Shown here piece by piece: positions 28,033-34,991 of a DNA stretch of 64,000 bases. Every line of letters starts with the position of its first letter. The stretch's first letter is position 1. The stretch comes from Roseomonas sp. OT10. GTDB taxonomy: Bacteria > Pseudomonadota > Alphaproteobacteria > Acetobacterales > Acetobacteraceae. The stretch covers positions 1,446,001-1,510,000 of the forward strand of contig NZ_CP087719.1 of the NCBI RefSeq assembly GCF_020991085.1, written 5' to 3'. Both the position numbers and the translations under genes were made by a program. The notes below the pieces were generated by a model. That model made no database searches. It saw only the letters and a program-made list of their open reading frames with translations, and was not told where the DNA came from.

Positions 28033-28062
28033 GGCGGGCCGGCGGACATCCGCCGGCCCGCC
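28033..28062. terminator. 14-bp-stem hairpin downstream of phoX
   Basis: GGCGGGCCGGCGGA and TCCGCCGGCCCGCC pair perfectly around a 2-base CA centre, 54 bases after the phoX stop. No T-run follows. It may stop transcription or be a palindromic repeat element. Confidence 0.5.
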
Positions 28063-28152
28063 ATCCGGAAGGGCAACACCCCGTCCCAGCGTTTCGCCGC
28101 ATGGGTTGCGGGATGTGCCCCTGCCCTTCCGGGGAGAAGGGAGGCGGGGCCC

Positions 28153-28184
28153 GGGTTCGCCCTGCAAGTCGTCAGGGCGAACCC
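28153..28184. repeat. Inverted repeat, 12-bp arms
   Basis: GGGTTCGCCCTG and CAGGGCGAACCC flank the 8-base loop CAAGTCGT. The surrounding CTGCCCTTCCGGGGAGAAGG style is reminiscent of dispersed palindromic elements of alphaproteobacteria. Confidence 0.45.
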
Positions 28185-28345
28185 GTTCCAGTCCCGGCCG
28201 CGGGTGGGGAGGAGGACGGCCGGGGCCGGGGCGCAAGGCCCCGGTCCGTGTTGCGGAGGTAGGCGGAGATCCGGTCGAAGGCCCTGGGATCCAGCACGCC
28301 CGGCTGCGGCGCGTCATGCGCCAAGGCGGCGCGGTGCGACGCCAT
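28172..28345 (-). CDS. Doubtful short reading frame or gene remnant
   Basis: ATG at 28345 opens 57 codons starting MASHRAALAHDAPQPGVL and containing AFDRISAYLRNTDRGLA. The same frame is open about 30 codons further upstream (SIGLTDLVALM) without a start codon, and its composition is protein-like. The upstream part may be the 3' portion of a decayed gene. A Fur-like palindrome lies 96 bases upstream. I do not recognise the protein. Confidence 0.25.
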   Translation of the reverse strand: MASHRAALAHDAPQPGVLDPRAFDRISAYLRNTDRGLAPRPRPSSSPPAAGTGTGSP

Positions 28346-28440
28346 CAGGGCGACGAGGTCCGTCAGGCCGATCGAGCGGTGGTGCTGTATGAGCCTTGCT
28401 CCATCCTGCCCCCGCGAGGGGTGAAGGCTCTATGCCGCGA

Positions 28441-28457
28441 TTGCGAACCAATCGCAA
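28441..28457. promoter_or_regulatory. Fur-like palindrome TTGCGA-N5-TCGCAA
   Basis: Perfect 6-base arms are separated by ACCAA. It resembles alphaproteobacterial Fur/Mur sites of the TTGC..GCAA type. The target would be the doubtful minus-strand frame ending at 28172, so it may be a relic. Confidence 0.3.
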
Positions 28458-28521
28458 GTAAGATTTGCAGCCTTCTCGCGATCGTCATGTCCACCGGCCG
28501 GGCGCCCCGTTACTCCCGGCG

Positions 28522-29310
28522 TCAGGCGGCCTTCGCCATCTCCTGCGCCAGCGGGGTGAGCACCAGGGCCGCGCCCGGCCGTGCCGTCAGGCCGTGGCCG
28601 CGCGGCACCTCGTGCCAGACGGCACGGTCCTCATCGATCGGCTCGGACACCAGGACCAGCCCTGTCTCCGTCGCACGGTAGTAGAGGCTGGGCGGGCGGG
28701 CGTCGCAGGCCCAGCGGAAGGCCCAGAGGGACTCGCCATCCGACAGGGTGGCGGTGAAGCGCAACGGCTCCGCCACGCCGTTCTGCCGCATCAGCCCATG
28801 CACCAGCGCCAGCATGCGGGTGATGCCGCCGACCGGGTCCTCCTCCAGCCCCTGGCCAAGGGCGACCAGGAACAGCGCCTCGCTGTCCGAGGTGCCGCCG
28901 CGGGCATCGTAGTAGCGGTCGGGGATCAGGGCCTCGATGGGACGGCGGAGCTGCCGCCAGCCGCCCACCTGCCCGTTGTGCATGAACAGCCAGCGGCCAT
29001 GGGCATAGGGGTGGCAGTTGGCGCGCGTGGTGGCGGTGCCCGTCGCCGCGCGGACATGGGCGAAGAAGAGCCGGGAGCGGACCTGGGCGGCGATGGAGCG
29101 CAGGTTCTCGTCCGACCAGGCGGGCCGGACCTCCCGGTACAGGCCCGGCTCCGCCCGTTCGCCGTACCAGCCGAGGCCGAAGCCGTCGCCGTTGGTTTCC
29201 GTCTTCGCCTCGCAGGCGTGCAGGGACTGGTGGATCAGGGAGTGGCAGGGGGCGGCGACCAGCGTCTCCATCAGGATCGGGTCGCCGCGATAGGCAAGGA
29301 ACCGGCACAC
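28522..29310 (-). CDS. Class II glutamine amidotransferase (YafJ-like)
   Basis: The GTG start at 29310 is fixed by biology: it places Cys at position 2 (V-C-R-F-L-A-Y), where the N-terminal cysteine nucleophile must be exposed after removal of residue 1. GAAGG lies just upstream. The 262-residue protein has CHSLIHQS, NGDGFGLGWYG, FFAHVRAATG and HPYAHGRWLFMHNGQVGGW, the signature of Ntn-type glutaminase domains of the YafJ/EgtC group. These proteins hydrolyse gamma-glutamyl amides. No partner synthetase is adjacent, so the substrate is unknown. Confidence 0.87.
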   Translation of the reverse strand: MCRFLAYRGDPILMETLVAAPCHSLIHQSLHACEAKTETNGDGFGLGWYGERAEPGLYREVRPAWSDENLRSIAAQVRSRLFFAHVRAATGTATTRANCHPYAHGRWLFMHNGQVGGWRQLRRPIEALIPDRYYDARGGTSDSEALFLVALGQGLEEDPVGGITRMLALVHGLMRQNGVAEPLRFTATLSDGESLWAFRWACDARPPSLYYRATETGLVLVSEPIDEDRAVWHEVPRGHGLTARPGAALVLTPLAQEMAKAA

Positions 29311-29430
29311 AGGGCAGGACCTTCGTTCACCGTCGCAGGCGCATACTCTAGGTCCTTGAAACCGGCGAAAGGAAGGCAAACCCACCCCGCCGACACGGCC
29401 CGTCGCGCCGAGTCCGCGGAGGCGGCCGGG

Positions 29431-30354
29431 CTATTGCGGCCCGAGCTTGGCGATCAGCGCGCCGAGCTGCTCCCGCTCCTCGCCCGTCAGGTCGCTCAGC
29501 GGCGGGCGCACGGGGCCGGCGCCATGGCCGACGAGCTCCGCCCCCGCCTTGACGATGCTGACCGCATAGCCGGGCTGGCGGTTGCGGATCGCCAGGTAGG
29601 GGAAGAAGAAGTCCCGCAGGAGGCGGGTGGTCGTCGCCGCATCCCCCGCCATCACCGCCGCGTAGAACTCCAGCGCCGTGCGCGGGATGAAGTTGAAGAC
29701 GGCGGAGGAGTAGGTCGGCACGCCCATCGCCTTGTAGGCAGCGGCATAGACCTCCGCCGTGGGCAGGCCGCCGAGATAGGTCAGGCGGTCGCCGAGCTTC
29801 GTGCGGACCCCCATCATCGCCTCGATCTCGCCGACCCCGTCCTTGAAGCCGATCAGGTTCGGGCAGGCGTCCGCGACGGCGGCCAGGGTCTCCGGCGCCA
29901 GGCGGCAGTTGGCGCGGTTGTAGACGATCACCCCCAGCCGGGTGGCCTTGCAGACCGCGGCGATATGCGCCCGCAGCCCGGCCTGGGAGGCCTCGGTCAG
30001 GTAGGGTGGCATCAGCAGGATGCCGGCCGCCCCCTGTTCCTCCGCCACCTGGGCGTACTCGATGGCGAGGCGGGTGCCGCCGCCGGCCCCGGCCACGATC
30101 GGCACCTGTCCGCCGCTGCCGTCGACCGCGGTGCGGATCACCGCCGGGAACTCGCGCGGGGTGAGGGAGAAGAACTCGCCCGTGCCGCCCGCGGCGAAGA
30201 GGGTCGCGGTGCCGTAGGGCGCCAGCCACTCCAGGCGGCGGCGGTAGCCGGGCTGGTCGAAATCGCCGTCCGGGGTGAAGTCCGTCACCGGGAAGGAGAG
30301 CAGTCCCGTCGGCAGCGCGGCCTTCAGGGCCTCCGGGGTGAAGGTCTCGGTCAT
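29431..30354 (-). CDS. kdgD: 5-dehydro-4-deoxyglucarate dehydratase
   Basis: The 307-residue DHDPS-superfamily protein converts 5-dehydro-4-deoxy-D-glucarate to 2-oxoglutarate semialdehyde, with loss of water and CO2. The start reads [26 protein letters not shown], typical of KdgD. The Schiff-base lysine is Lys171 in [11 protein letters not shown] and the catalytic tyrosine is Tyr145 in [23 protein letters not shown] provides the substrate loop. It lies downstream of a GntR regulator with a TTGT...ACAA site in its own leader, and of a UxaA/GarD dehydratase across an accessory insertion, which fits galactarate/glucarate oxidation to 2-oxoglutarate. Confidence 0.9.
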   Translation of the reverse strand: MTETFTPEALKAALPTGLLSFPVTDFTPDGDFDQPGYRRRLEWLAPYGTATLFAAGGTGEFFSLTPREFPAVIRTAVDGSGGQVPIVAGAGGGTRLAIEYAQVAEEQGAAGILLMPPYLTEASQAGLRAHIAAVCKATRLGVIVYNRANCRLAPETLAAVADACPNLIGFKDGVGEIEAMMGVRTKLGDRLTYLGGLPTAEVYAAAYKAMGVPTYSSAVFNFIPRTALEFYAAVMAGDAATTTRLLRDFFFPYLAIRNRQPGYAVSIVKAGAELVGHGAGPVRPPLSDLTGEEREQLGALIAKLGPQ

Positions 30355-30381
30355 GACGGCGTTCCTCTCGGACCGGTGGAT

Positions 30382-30399
30382 TTGTCAGACGTCATACAA
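30382..30399. promoter_or_regulatory. Candidate GntR operator upstream of kdgD
   Basis: TTGTCAGACGTCATACAA has outer TTGT/ACAA arms (extended to ATTTGT/ACAAAT) and sits 27 bases before the kdgD start. It shares GTCATACAA with the site before the regulator gene. Confidence 0.5.
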
Positions 30400-30422
30400 A
30401 TCGCCGGATGCGGAAGCAAGCG

Positions 30423-31199
30423 TCACGGCGCCTCCGCGATTGCCTCCCGCGCGCGGCGCAGGCGCTCCCGGCTGTTCGACAGGTGCAGCCGCATGGCCGC
30501 CCGCGCGCCCTCCGCATCGCCGCGCGCGATGGCCTCCAGGATATGGGCGTGTTCCAGCTGCAGGCGGCGCTGGTATTCGGCGCGGGCCATGGGATCGTCG
30601 CGGAACAGGTCCAGCCGCGCCCGGGGCAGCAGCCCGGCCGCGAAGCTGTCCAGCACCTGCCCGAAATACGGGTTGCCCGTCATCGCCGCGATCTGGCGGT
30701 GGAAGTCGAGGTCGAGCCGGCGCGACGCCTCGGAATCCTCCATCCCCGCTGCGAAGCGCTCGGCGAGGCGGGCCAGGGCCGCCACCGCCGGCGCATCCCG
30801 GCGCTGCGCGGCCAGCGCCGCCGCCTCGGACTCCAGCGCGATGCGCAGCTCCATCAGCCGCAGCAGATCCTCGGCCGTGCCGATCTCCGCCGGGTCCAGC
30901 CGATACGGGGTGGGGGAGGGCGTGCCGATGAAGGCGCCGCGCCCCTGCTCCACCACCAGGCGGCCGGAGGCGCGCAGGCTCGACATCGCCTCGCGGATCA
31001 CGGTGCGGCTGACGCCGTAGCGGGCGGTCAGCTCGCGCTCGGTCGGGAAGGGATCGCCGGGGCGGAGCCCGCCGCGCTCGATCTCCGCCAGCAGGTCGCG
31101 GGTGACCTGCTGCGTCAGGCTCGGGCGCCGGCGGGGCGGGGTGGGGGAGGTCGCCATGGGGTCATGGCCTTGCGTGCCGGTGGGAGGCGTCGCGGGCAT
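30423..31199 (-). CDS. GntR family regulator, FadR subfamily
   Basis: Encodes up to 258 residues, with ATG at 31199 or at 31157 (MATSPTPPRRRPS), the latter giving the family's usual N terminus. The winged helix is at about 25-90 (LRPGDPFPTERELTARYGVSRTVIREAMS). The C-terminal FCD domain carries the metal/ligand histidines in DLDFHRQIAAMTGNP, LEHAHILEAIARGD and MRLHLSNS. It precedes kdgD on the same strand with a 68-base gap. FadR-type regulators commonly repress sugar-acid genes until the substrate binds the FCD domain. Matching TTGT-N-ACAA sites stand in front of both genes. Confidence 0.87.
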   Translation of the reverse strand: MPATPPTGTQGHDPMATSPTPPRRRPSLTQQVTRDLLAEIERGGLRPGDPFPTERELTARYGVSRTVIREAMSSLRASGRLVVEQGRGAFIGTPSPTPYRLDPAEIGTAEDLLRLMELRIALESEAAALAAQRRDAPAVAALARLAERFAAGMEDSEASRRLDLDFHRQIAAMTGNPYFGQVLDSFAAGLLPRARLDLFRDDPMARAEYQRRLQLEHAHILEAIARGDAEGARAAMRLHLSNSRERLRRAREAIAEAP

Positions 31200-31222
31200 G
31201 GCCCTTCATGCCGCAAGCACAC

Positions 31223-31233
31223 TTGTCATACAA
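31223..31233. promoter_or_regulatory. Candidate autoregulatory GntR operator
   Basis: TTGTCATACAA is a TTGT-CAT-ACAA palindrome 23 bases before the regulator start at 31199. It is related to the kdgD site at 30382-30399, which suggests autoregulation plus control of kdgD. Confidence 0.5.
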
Positions 31234-31257
31234 CAGGGAACGCGGTCCTCGCCCCGG

Positions 31258-32736
31258 TCAGGCCGCCTCCGCCGCGTCGGCATCGCCCGGCGCCGTCTCC
31301 CAGCCCAGCAGCACCAGCGCCACGCGGCGGCCGGCGCGGTCGTGCTGGACCACGATCATCCCCTGCTCCTCCAGCCAGCCCAGCAGCCGCCGGGCGCGGC
31401 CCAGCGAGCGCGTGCCATAGGCGGCCGCGATGGCCGCATCCGACGGGCAGGGGCGCTTGTCCAGCGCGGCGCGGGCGAGGAGGAGGTAGATGCCCTGCAC
31501 GTCCTCCGGCAGGGTCTTCGCGCGCTCCGCCGCCTCGGCCCATTCTGGGCGCTCCGTCGCCTCCGCCCCTACCCCCGCGCGGGCGGCGGAGAGGCGGCGG
31601 CGGAAGTCCGGCAGGTCCGGCGCGCGGCCGGGTAGGGCGCGGATGCGGCAGCGGACGAGGAAGTCCTGGTACAGCACGCCGACCGGGCGGAAGGCGGCCT
31701 CCGGGTCCTCCAGCAGGCCGGCCATCACCGCCTCCAGCATCGCCTCGCGCTCGGCCGGGTCCATCGCCGGTTCCGCCGGGGCGCGGTCGTGCAGCGGCGC
31801 GGGGCGGGCGGCGGCGAGCTGGGCGAGGATGTCCGGCGGCGGCGGGGCGGGGGCGCGGCGGACGGGGCGGGCGGGTTCCGGCGCGGGGGTGAGGATGGCG
31901 TCGCGCACCTCCTCCGACGGGGCCTGGGGGAGGGGGGTCAGCTTCGGGCCGGCGGAGCGGGTCGCCGTCTCCACCGTGCCGATGCGGATCGGCAGCGGGC
32001 GGCGGGAGAGGGCGGGGCCCAGGGCGACGAAGTTCCCGCGCGGCAGGTCGCGGAACATCTCCGCCTGGCGCCGCTCCATCCCCAGCAGGTCGGCGGCGCG
32101 GGCCATGTCGATGTCGAGGAAGGTGCGGCCCATCAGGAAGTTCGACGCCTCCGCCGCCACGTTCTTGGCGAGCTTGGCCAGGCGCTGGGTCGCGATGATG
32201 CCGGCGAGCCCGCGCTTGCGGCCGCGGCACATCAGGTTGGTCATGGCGGCGAGCGAGAGCTTCCGCGCCTCGTCCGAGACTTCGCCGGCGGCGGCGGGGG
32301 CGAAGAGCTGCGCCTCGTCCACCACCACCAGCAGCGGGGTCCAGAGGTCGCGCTCCGCGTCGAAGAGGCCGTTCAGGAAGGCGGCCGCGTGGCGCATCTG
32401 CCCCTCCGCGTCCAGCCCCTCCAGGTTCAGGATGACGGAGACGCGGTGCGCCCGCACGCGCTCCGCCGCCTGGGTCAGTTGGCGCTCCGTCTGGGCGGCG
32501 GCGTCGATGACGAGGTGGCCGTGGCGGTCGGCGAGGGTGACGAAGTCGCCCTCCGGGTCGATCACCGCCTGCTGCACCCAGGGGGCGGATTGTTCGAGCA
32601 GGCGGCGGAGGAGGTGGGACTTGCCCGAGCCGGAGTTGCCCTGGACCAGGAGGCGGGTGGAGAGGAGCTCTTCCAGGTCCAGGGTCGCGGGGGAGTGGGC
32701 GGGCGTGGTGTGGCCCATCTCGATCGCGATGGTCAT
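31258..32736 (-). CDS. HerA-like (DUF87) ATPase with C-terminal winged-helix region
   Basis: The start at 32736 (MTIAIEMGHTTPAHSP) gives 492 residues. Walker A is GNSGSGKS at 33-40 and Walker B LLVVVDEAQLF at about 135-145. LMCRGRKRGLAGIIATQRLAKL is the sensor/arginine region typical of HerA/FtsK-like DNA pumps. A Pro/Ala-rich linker (around 265-310) leads to a C-terminal helical region (RSLGRARRLLGWLEEQGMIVV) that looks like a winged helix. Such ATPases act in DNA end processing or defence with a nuclease partner. No nuclease gene is adjacent, and related stand-alone genes occur in alphaproteobacteria. Its 5' part is duplicated at 33571-33767. Confidence 0.8.
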   Translation of the reverse strand: MTIAIEMGHTTPAHSPATLDLEELLSTRLLVQGNSGSGKSHLLRRLLEQSAPWVQQAVIDPEGDFVTLADRHGHLVIDAAAQTERQLTQAAERVRAHRVSVILNLEGLDAEGQMRHAAAFLNGLFDAERDLWTPLLVVVDEAQLFAPAAAGEVSDEARKLSLAAMTNLMCRGRKRGLAGIIATQRLAKLAKNVAAEASNFLMGRTFLDIDMARAADLLGMERRQAEMFRDLPRGNFVALGPALSRRPLPIRIGTVETATRSAGPKLTPLPQAPSEEVRDAILTPAPEPARPVRRAPAPPPPDILAQLAAARPAPLHDRAPAEPAMDPAEREAMLEAVMAGLLEDPEAAFRPVGVLYQDFLVRCRIRALPGRAPDLPDFRRRLSAARAGVGAEATERPEWAEAAERAKTLPEDVQGIYLLLARAALDKRPCPSDAAIAAAYGTRSLGRARRLLGWLEEQGMIVVQHDRAGRRVALVLLGWETAPGDADAAEAA

Positions 32737-32812
32737 GCGGGGCGGGGACTCCGGGGGGCGGGTAGGGTTGGGCGCGGGAGTATAGCGCGGTCCGCCGTCG
32801 GAGGGGCGCGGG

Positions 32813-32983
32813 TCAGCCCTGTTCGGGGCGGCGCTGCTCCGCGATGCGGGCGAGGAGGGCGCGCTTGCTCTCCGTACGGCGGCGGCCGGAGTTGGCGAGC
32901 TTGTCGGGTGGGGGGAGACGGACGCCCTCGGCCAGCTTGCGCCGGATCTGGGCCTCACGCTCCGCCAGGGTGATGCGTTTCAT
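32813..32983 (-). CDS. Small basic protein (56 aa) paired with the nucleotidyltransferase
   Basis: The ATG at 32983 overlaps the end of the upstream gene by 29 bases. The product begins MKRITLAEREAQIRRKL, continues GVRLPPPDKLANSGRRR and ends IAEQRRPEQG. It is rich in Arg, Lys and Glu, helical and lacks a signal or membrane segment. The overlap implies translational coupling to the nucleotidyltransferase. The arrangement recalls two-gene toxin-antitoxin modules, but no named antitoxin fold is recognisable. Confidence 0.6.
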   Translation of the reverse strand: MKRITLAEREAQIRRKLAEGVRLPPPDKLANSGRRRTESKRALLARIAEQRRPEQG

Positions 32984-33551
32984 CGTCGCTGCTCTTCAGA
33001 TCGGAGAGATCGAGTTCACCTGCCGTCTCCTCGCGGATGCGCCTGTTCAGGTAGGCGTCGTCCGGGGCCTCCGCCAGAGCATAGAGCAGGTGGGCCTGTG
33101 CCCGAAGCTCCGGATCGCGACGGTCGCCCGCCACCCATTGGCCCAGGCGATCCGCGATCATGTCCTCCGTTGCGGCCATCGGCACGTCGCCGGCCCCGAC
33201 ATCCACAAGGCGGATGCGTTGACGGTCGGCCCGGCCGTCGAAATAGAGGCCGGAAACGAATTCCACGCCGATGGGGAGTGTCGGGTGATAGTAACCGCCC
33301 TGCCGCCATCCCGGACGATCCTCTCGCCGGAAGCCGACCTGCAGCAGCGCGGCGCCGACTTCTTCATGGAAAGCGGTGACCAGATCGAAGTCGCCGGAAT
33401 GCATCTGGCTCATCGTATCGAACTCCACGACTGCCCCACCAACGAGTACGGGCAGAGGCTTGCCATCCCGGGAAAGTAAGGCGAAGGCGCTGGCCAGCAG
33501 ATGGAGCCCTGCGCGGAACTCCGGCCTCGAACCAGGGGGTGATGCGATCAA
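32955..33551 (-). CDS. Nucleotidyltransferase-like protein (AbiEii/DUF6036-type)
   Basis: Encodes 198 residues, probably from TTG at 33551, because any later ATG would remove the catalytic loop. The polymerase-beta-like core is visible: VLVGGAVVEF (Gly38-Gly39), then HSGDFDLVTAF with the metal-binding pair Asp54/Asp56. A helical C-terminal half follows (MAATEDMIADRLGQWVAGDRRDPELRAQAHLLYA), as in AbiEii and related proteins that modify tRNA or protein in abortive-infection and toxin-antitoxin systems. It overlaps a small basic gene. The 5' end abuts a decayed HerA duplicate, so the true start may have been altered by the rearrangement. Confidence 0.65.
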   Translation of the reverse strand: MIASPPGSRPEFRAGLHLLASAFALLSRDGKPLPVLVGGAVVEFDTMSQMHSGDFDLVTAFHEEVGAALLQVGFRREDRPGWRQGGYYHPTLPIGVEFVSGLYFDGRADRQRIRLVDVGAGDVPMAATEDMIADRLGQWVAGDRRDPELRAQAHLLYALAEAPDDAYLNRRIREETAGELDLSDLKSSDDETHHPGGA

Positions 33552-33570
33552 GGGGAGACCTGCTTCATCT

Positions 33571-33767
33571 GCGCTCCGTCTGGGCGGCGGCGTCGATGAC
33601 GAAGTCGCCCTCTGGGTCGATCACCGCCCTCTGCACTCCGGGGAACTCTTCCAAGCCCGGGGTCGCGGGGGGAGTGGGCGGGCGTGATGTGGCCCATCTC
33701 GATCGCGATGGTCATACGGGACGGGGACTTCGGGCAGCGGAGGTGGGCGGCCGGGGAGTATAGAGTG
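33571..33767 (-). pseudogene. Decayed duplicate of the HerA-like gene 5' region
   Basis: This stretch aligns with 32482-32783 but has internal deletions. The start codon region is kept (ATG at 33715, MTIAIEMGHITPAHSP), as is the upstream GGGAGTATAG segment. About 30 bases between CGATGACG and AAGTCGCC and roughly 80 bases around the Walker A region are missing, so the frame is destroyed. It forms a direct repeat with the intact gene, bracketing the nucleotidyltransferase cassette. Confidence 0.8.
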
Positions 33768-33847
33768 GTAGGGGTGGGGAGGGCGATTGACCGGGTGGGA
33801 TGGCGATACCGCGATATCATGTCGTGGTCGCGTGGAAGGTGGAGCCC

Positions 33848-34192
33848 ATGGTGCAGTTGGTGGTCCGCAATCTGGACGAGGAGACCAAGCGGAGGCTGAG
33901 GCGGCGCGCGGAGCGCCATGGCCGCAGCATGGAGGCGGAGACGCGTGACATCCTGCGGGTGACGCTGGCTGGGGAGAGCGATGACCGCCCGGGCGAAGGC
34001 ATGGGAACGCGGATCGCGGCGCTCTTCGCCAGGATGAGTTTGAGCGACGTGGAATACGACGCCGTCCGCGAAGGGACCGAGGCGTTCCGGGGTAGGCGCC
34101 GCGACCGGTCGAGTTCGGAAAGTGATTCTGCTAGATGCCAACGTCATCTCGGCGCTGATACAGACGTAACATTTCAGAGAATTAAATCGTGA
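33848..34192 (+). pseudogene. FitA-like antitoxin with frameshifted C terminus
   Basis: From ATG at 33848 the first roughly 80 residues are a clear FitA/VapB-type ribbon-helix-helix antitoxin: MVQLVVRNLDEETKRRLRRR, GRSMEAETRDILRVTL, then GMGTRIAALFARMSL. In the +2 frame the expected tail PRPVEFGK and stop occur (34099-34125), and that stop overlaps the toxin start, as is usual. A single-base indel near 34093 therefore appears to have thrown the gene out of frame, and the current reading runs 30 codons beyond. DNA binding by the N terminus could survive. Confidence 0.75.
34122..34169 (+). pseudogene. Truncated FitB/VapC-type PIN toxin remnant
   Basis: GTG at 34122 begins VILLDANVISALIQT and stops at 34167-34169. 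VILLDANVIS is the start of PIN-domain RNases, with the first catalytic Asp. A normal toxin has about 130-140 residues. Everything after residue 14 or so is replaced by AT-rich DNA. The GTG overlaps the expected antitoxin stop as GTGA. Confidence 0.8.
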
Positions 34193-34203
34193 CGAGGTGT
34201 TAA

Positions 34204-34965
34204 ATGGATATAAATACATTAATAGGCATCATAGCAAATCCGTTAGGAGTGCTGTCATTCTTGATGGGATTTTATTTTTATTACAAGGCCAGGATGATAA
34301 CGCGAGTCTCCTACAGCGTTCATTGTCAGGAATTGCTGGGAGAGAAAAAGAATAGTCTTCCCGGGGAAATATCTATTCTTTTTAATGGATCTGAAATAAG
34401 ATCTCTCTATAGAATAACGATAAGAGTATGGAACTCAGGTACTACGACGATCACAAAACATGCGGTTATTCAGAGCGACAAACCTGTAATATTAATTCCG
34501 ACAGTTCGTTCTGTTCTTAAGGCAACAATAGCGAAGACTTCCGTCGAGCACAACAAATTCTCAATGACACCAGATGAAAACATGGCCGCAACAATATTTC
34601 TGGATTTTGATTATTTTGAGCGACATCAAGGCGTAAAAATTGAATTATTAACTGAGGACGACCCTGGCGATGCTTCCAATGTTCGGGTTAGCGGAACAGT
34701 TCAAGGCATGCCTGGGGGATTTGTTAGAACAAATCCAGCCGCTAAAGAGGACGGAATTGGATGTTTAGTTCTTGTGATTGTTGGGTGCATTTTTGCTATT
34801 TTTGTATTTTTAGCAAGATATCTTAATGATGCCATTAGCAAAGAAAATTGGGCGTGGATTAGTTTGCTGTTATCCGTAGCGGCTCCAATAATAGTTATAA
34901 TTTCTGTGCGGGTTCCTCGTTTATCCATTATGCGGCGACATTTTCCACCCTTGCACCTCAAATAA
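34204..34965 (+). CDS. AT-rich orphan membrane protein
   Basis: Encodes 253 residues with base composition near 38-40% GC and A/T-ending codons (ATA, TTA, AAT), unlike every neighbour, which indicates recent acquisition. GAGGTG lies just upstream of the ATG. Membrane segments are at about 8-27 (one), 185-205 and 217-236. Between them is a soluble beta-rich domain of about 155 residues with SIRVWNSGT-like character (ITIRVWNSGTTTITKHAV), a pattern I associate with uncharacterised accessory membrane proteins. I recognise no named family. It starts 34 bases after the broken toxin gene. Confidence 0.75.
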   Translation: MDINTLIGIIANPLGVLSFLMGFYFYYKARMITRVSYSVHCQELLGEKKNSLPGEISILFNGSEIRSLYRITIRVWNSGTTTITKHAVIQSDKPVILIPTVRSVLKATIAKTSVEHNKFSMTPDENMAATIFLDFDYFERHQGVKIELLTEDDPGDASNVRVSGTVQGMPGGFVRTNPAAKEDGIGCLVLVIVGCIFAIFVFLARYLNDAISKENWAWISLLLSVAAPIIVIISVRVPRLSIMRRHFPPLHLK

Positions 34966-34991
34966 GTAAATTGTAACTGCGCCGCAAAATT

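Larger units (their letters stand above)
27980..28521. other. Non-coding, palindrome-rich interval between phoX and the glutamine amidotransferase gene
   Basis: 542 bases with no solid gene. It contains a 30-base near-palindrome (28033-28062), a second inverted repeat (28153-28184), a possible short minus-strand frame (28172-28345) and a Fur-like palindrome (28441-28457), each listed separately. The mixture suggests a degraded gene plus mobile palindromic repeats. Confidence 0.5.

Noticed and set aside
30408-31892. 494-codon plus-strand frame across the GntR region
   Set aside because: Antisense shadow. The winged-helix and FCD motifs are on the minus strand.
31258-32736. Classic HerA-NurA or HerA-SIR2 defence operon
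   Set aside because: No nuclease, SIR2 or DUF4297 gene adjoins the ATPase, so a named defence system cannot be claimed.
33548-34219. 223-codon minus-strand frame through the HerA duplicate
   Set aside because: It merely reads through the decayed duplicate and antisense of the antitoxin. Only the 5' HerA-like peptide is meaningful, so it is listed as a pseudogene.
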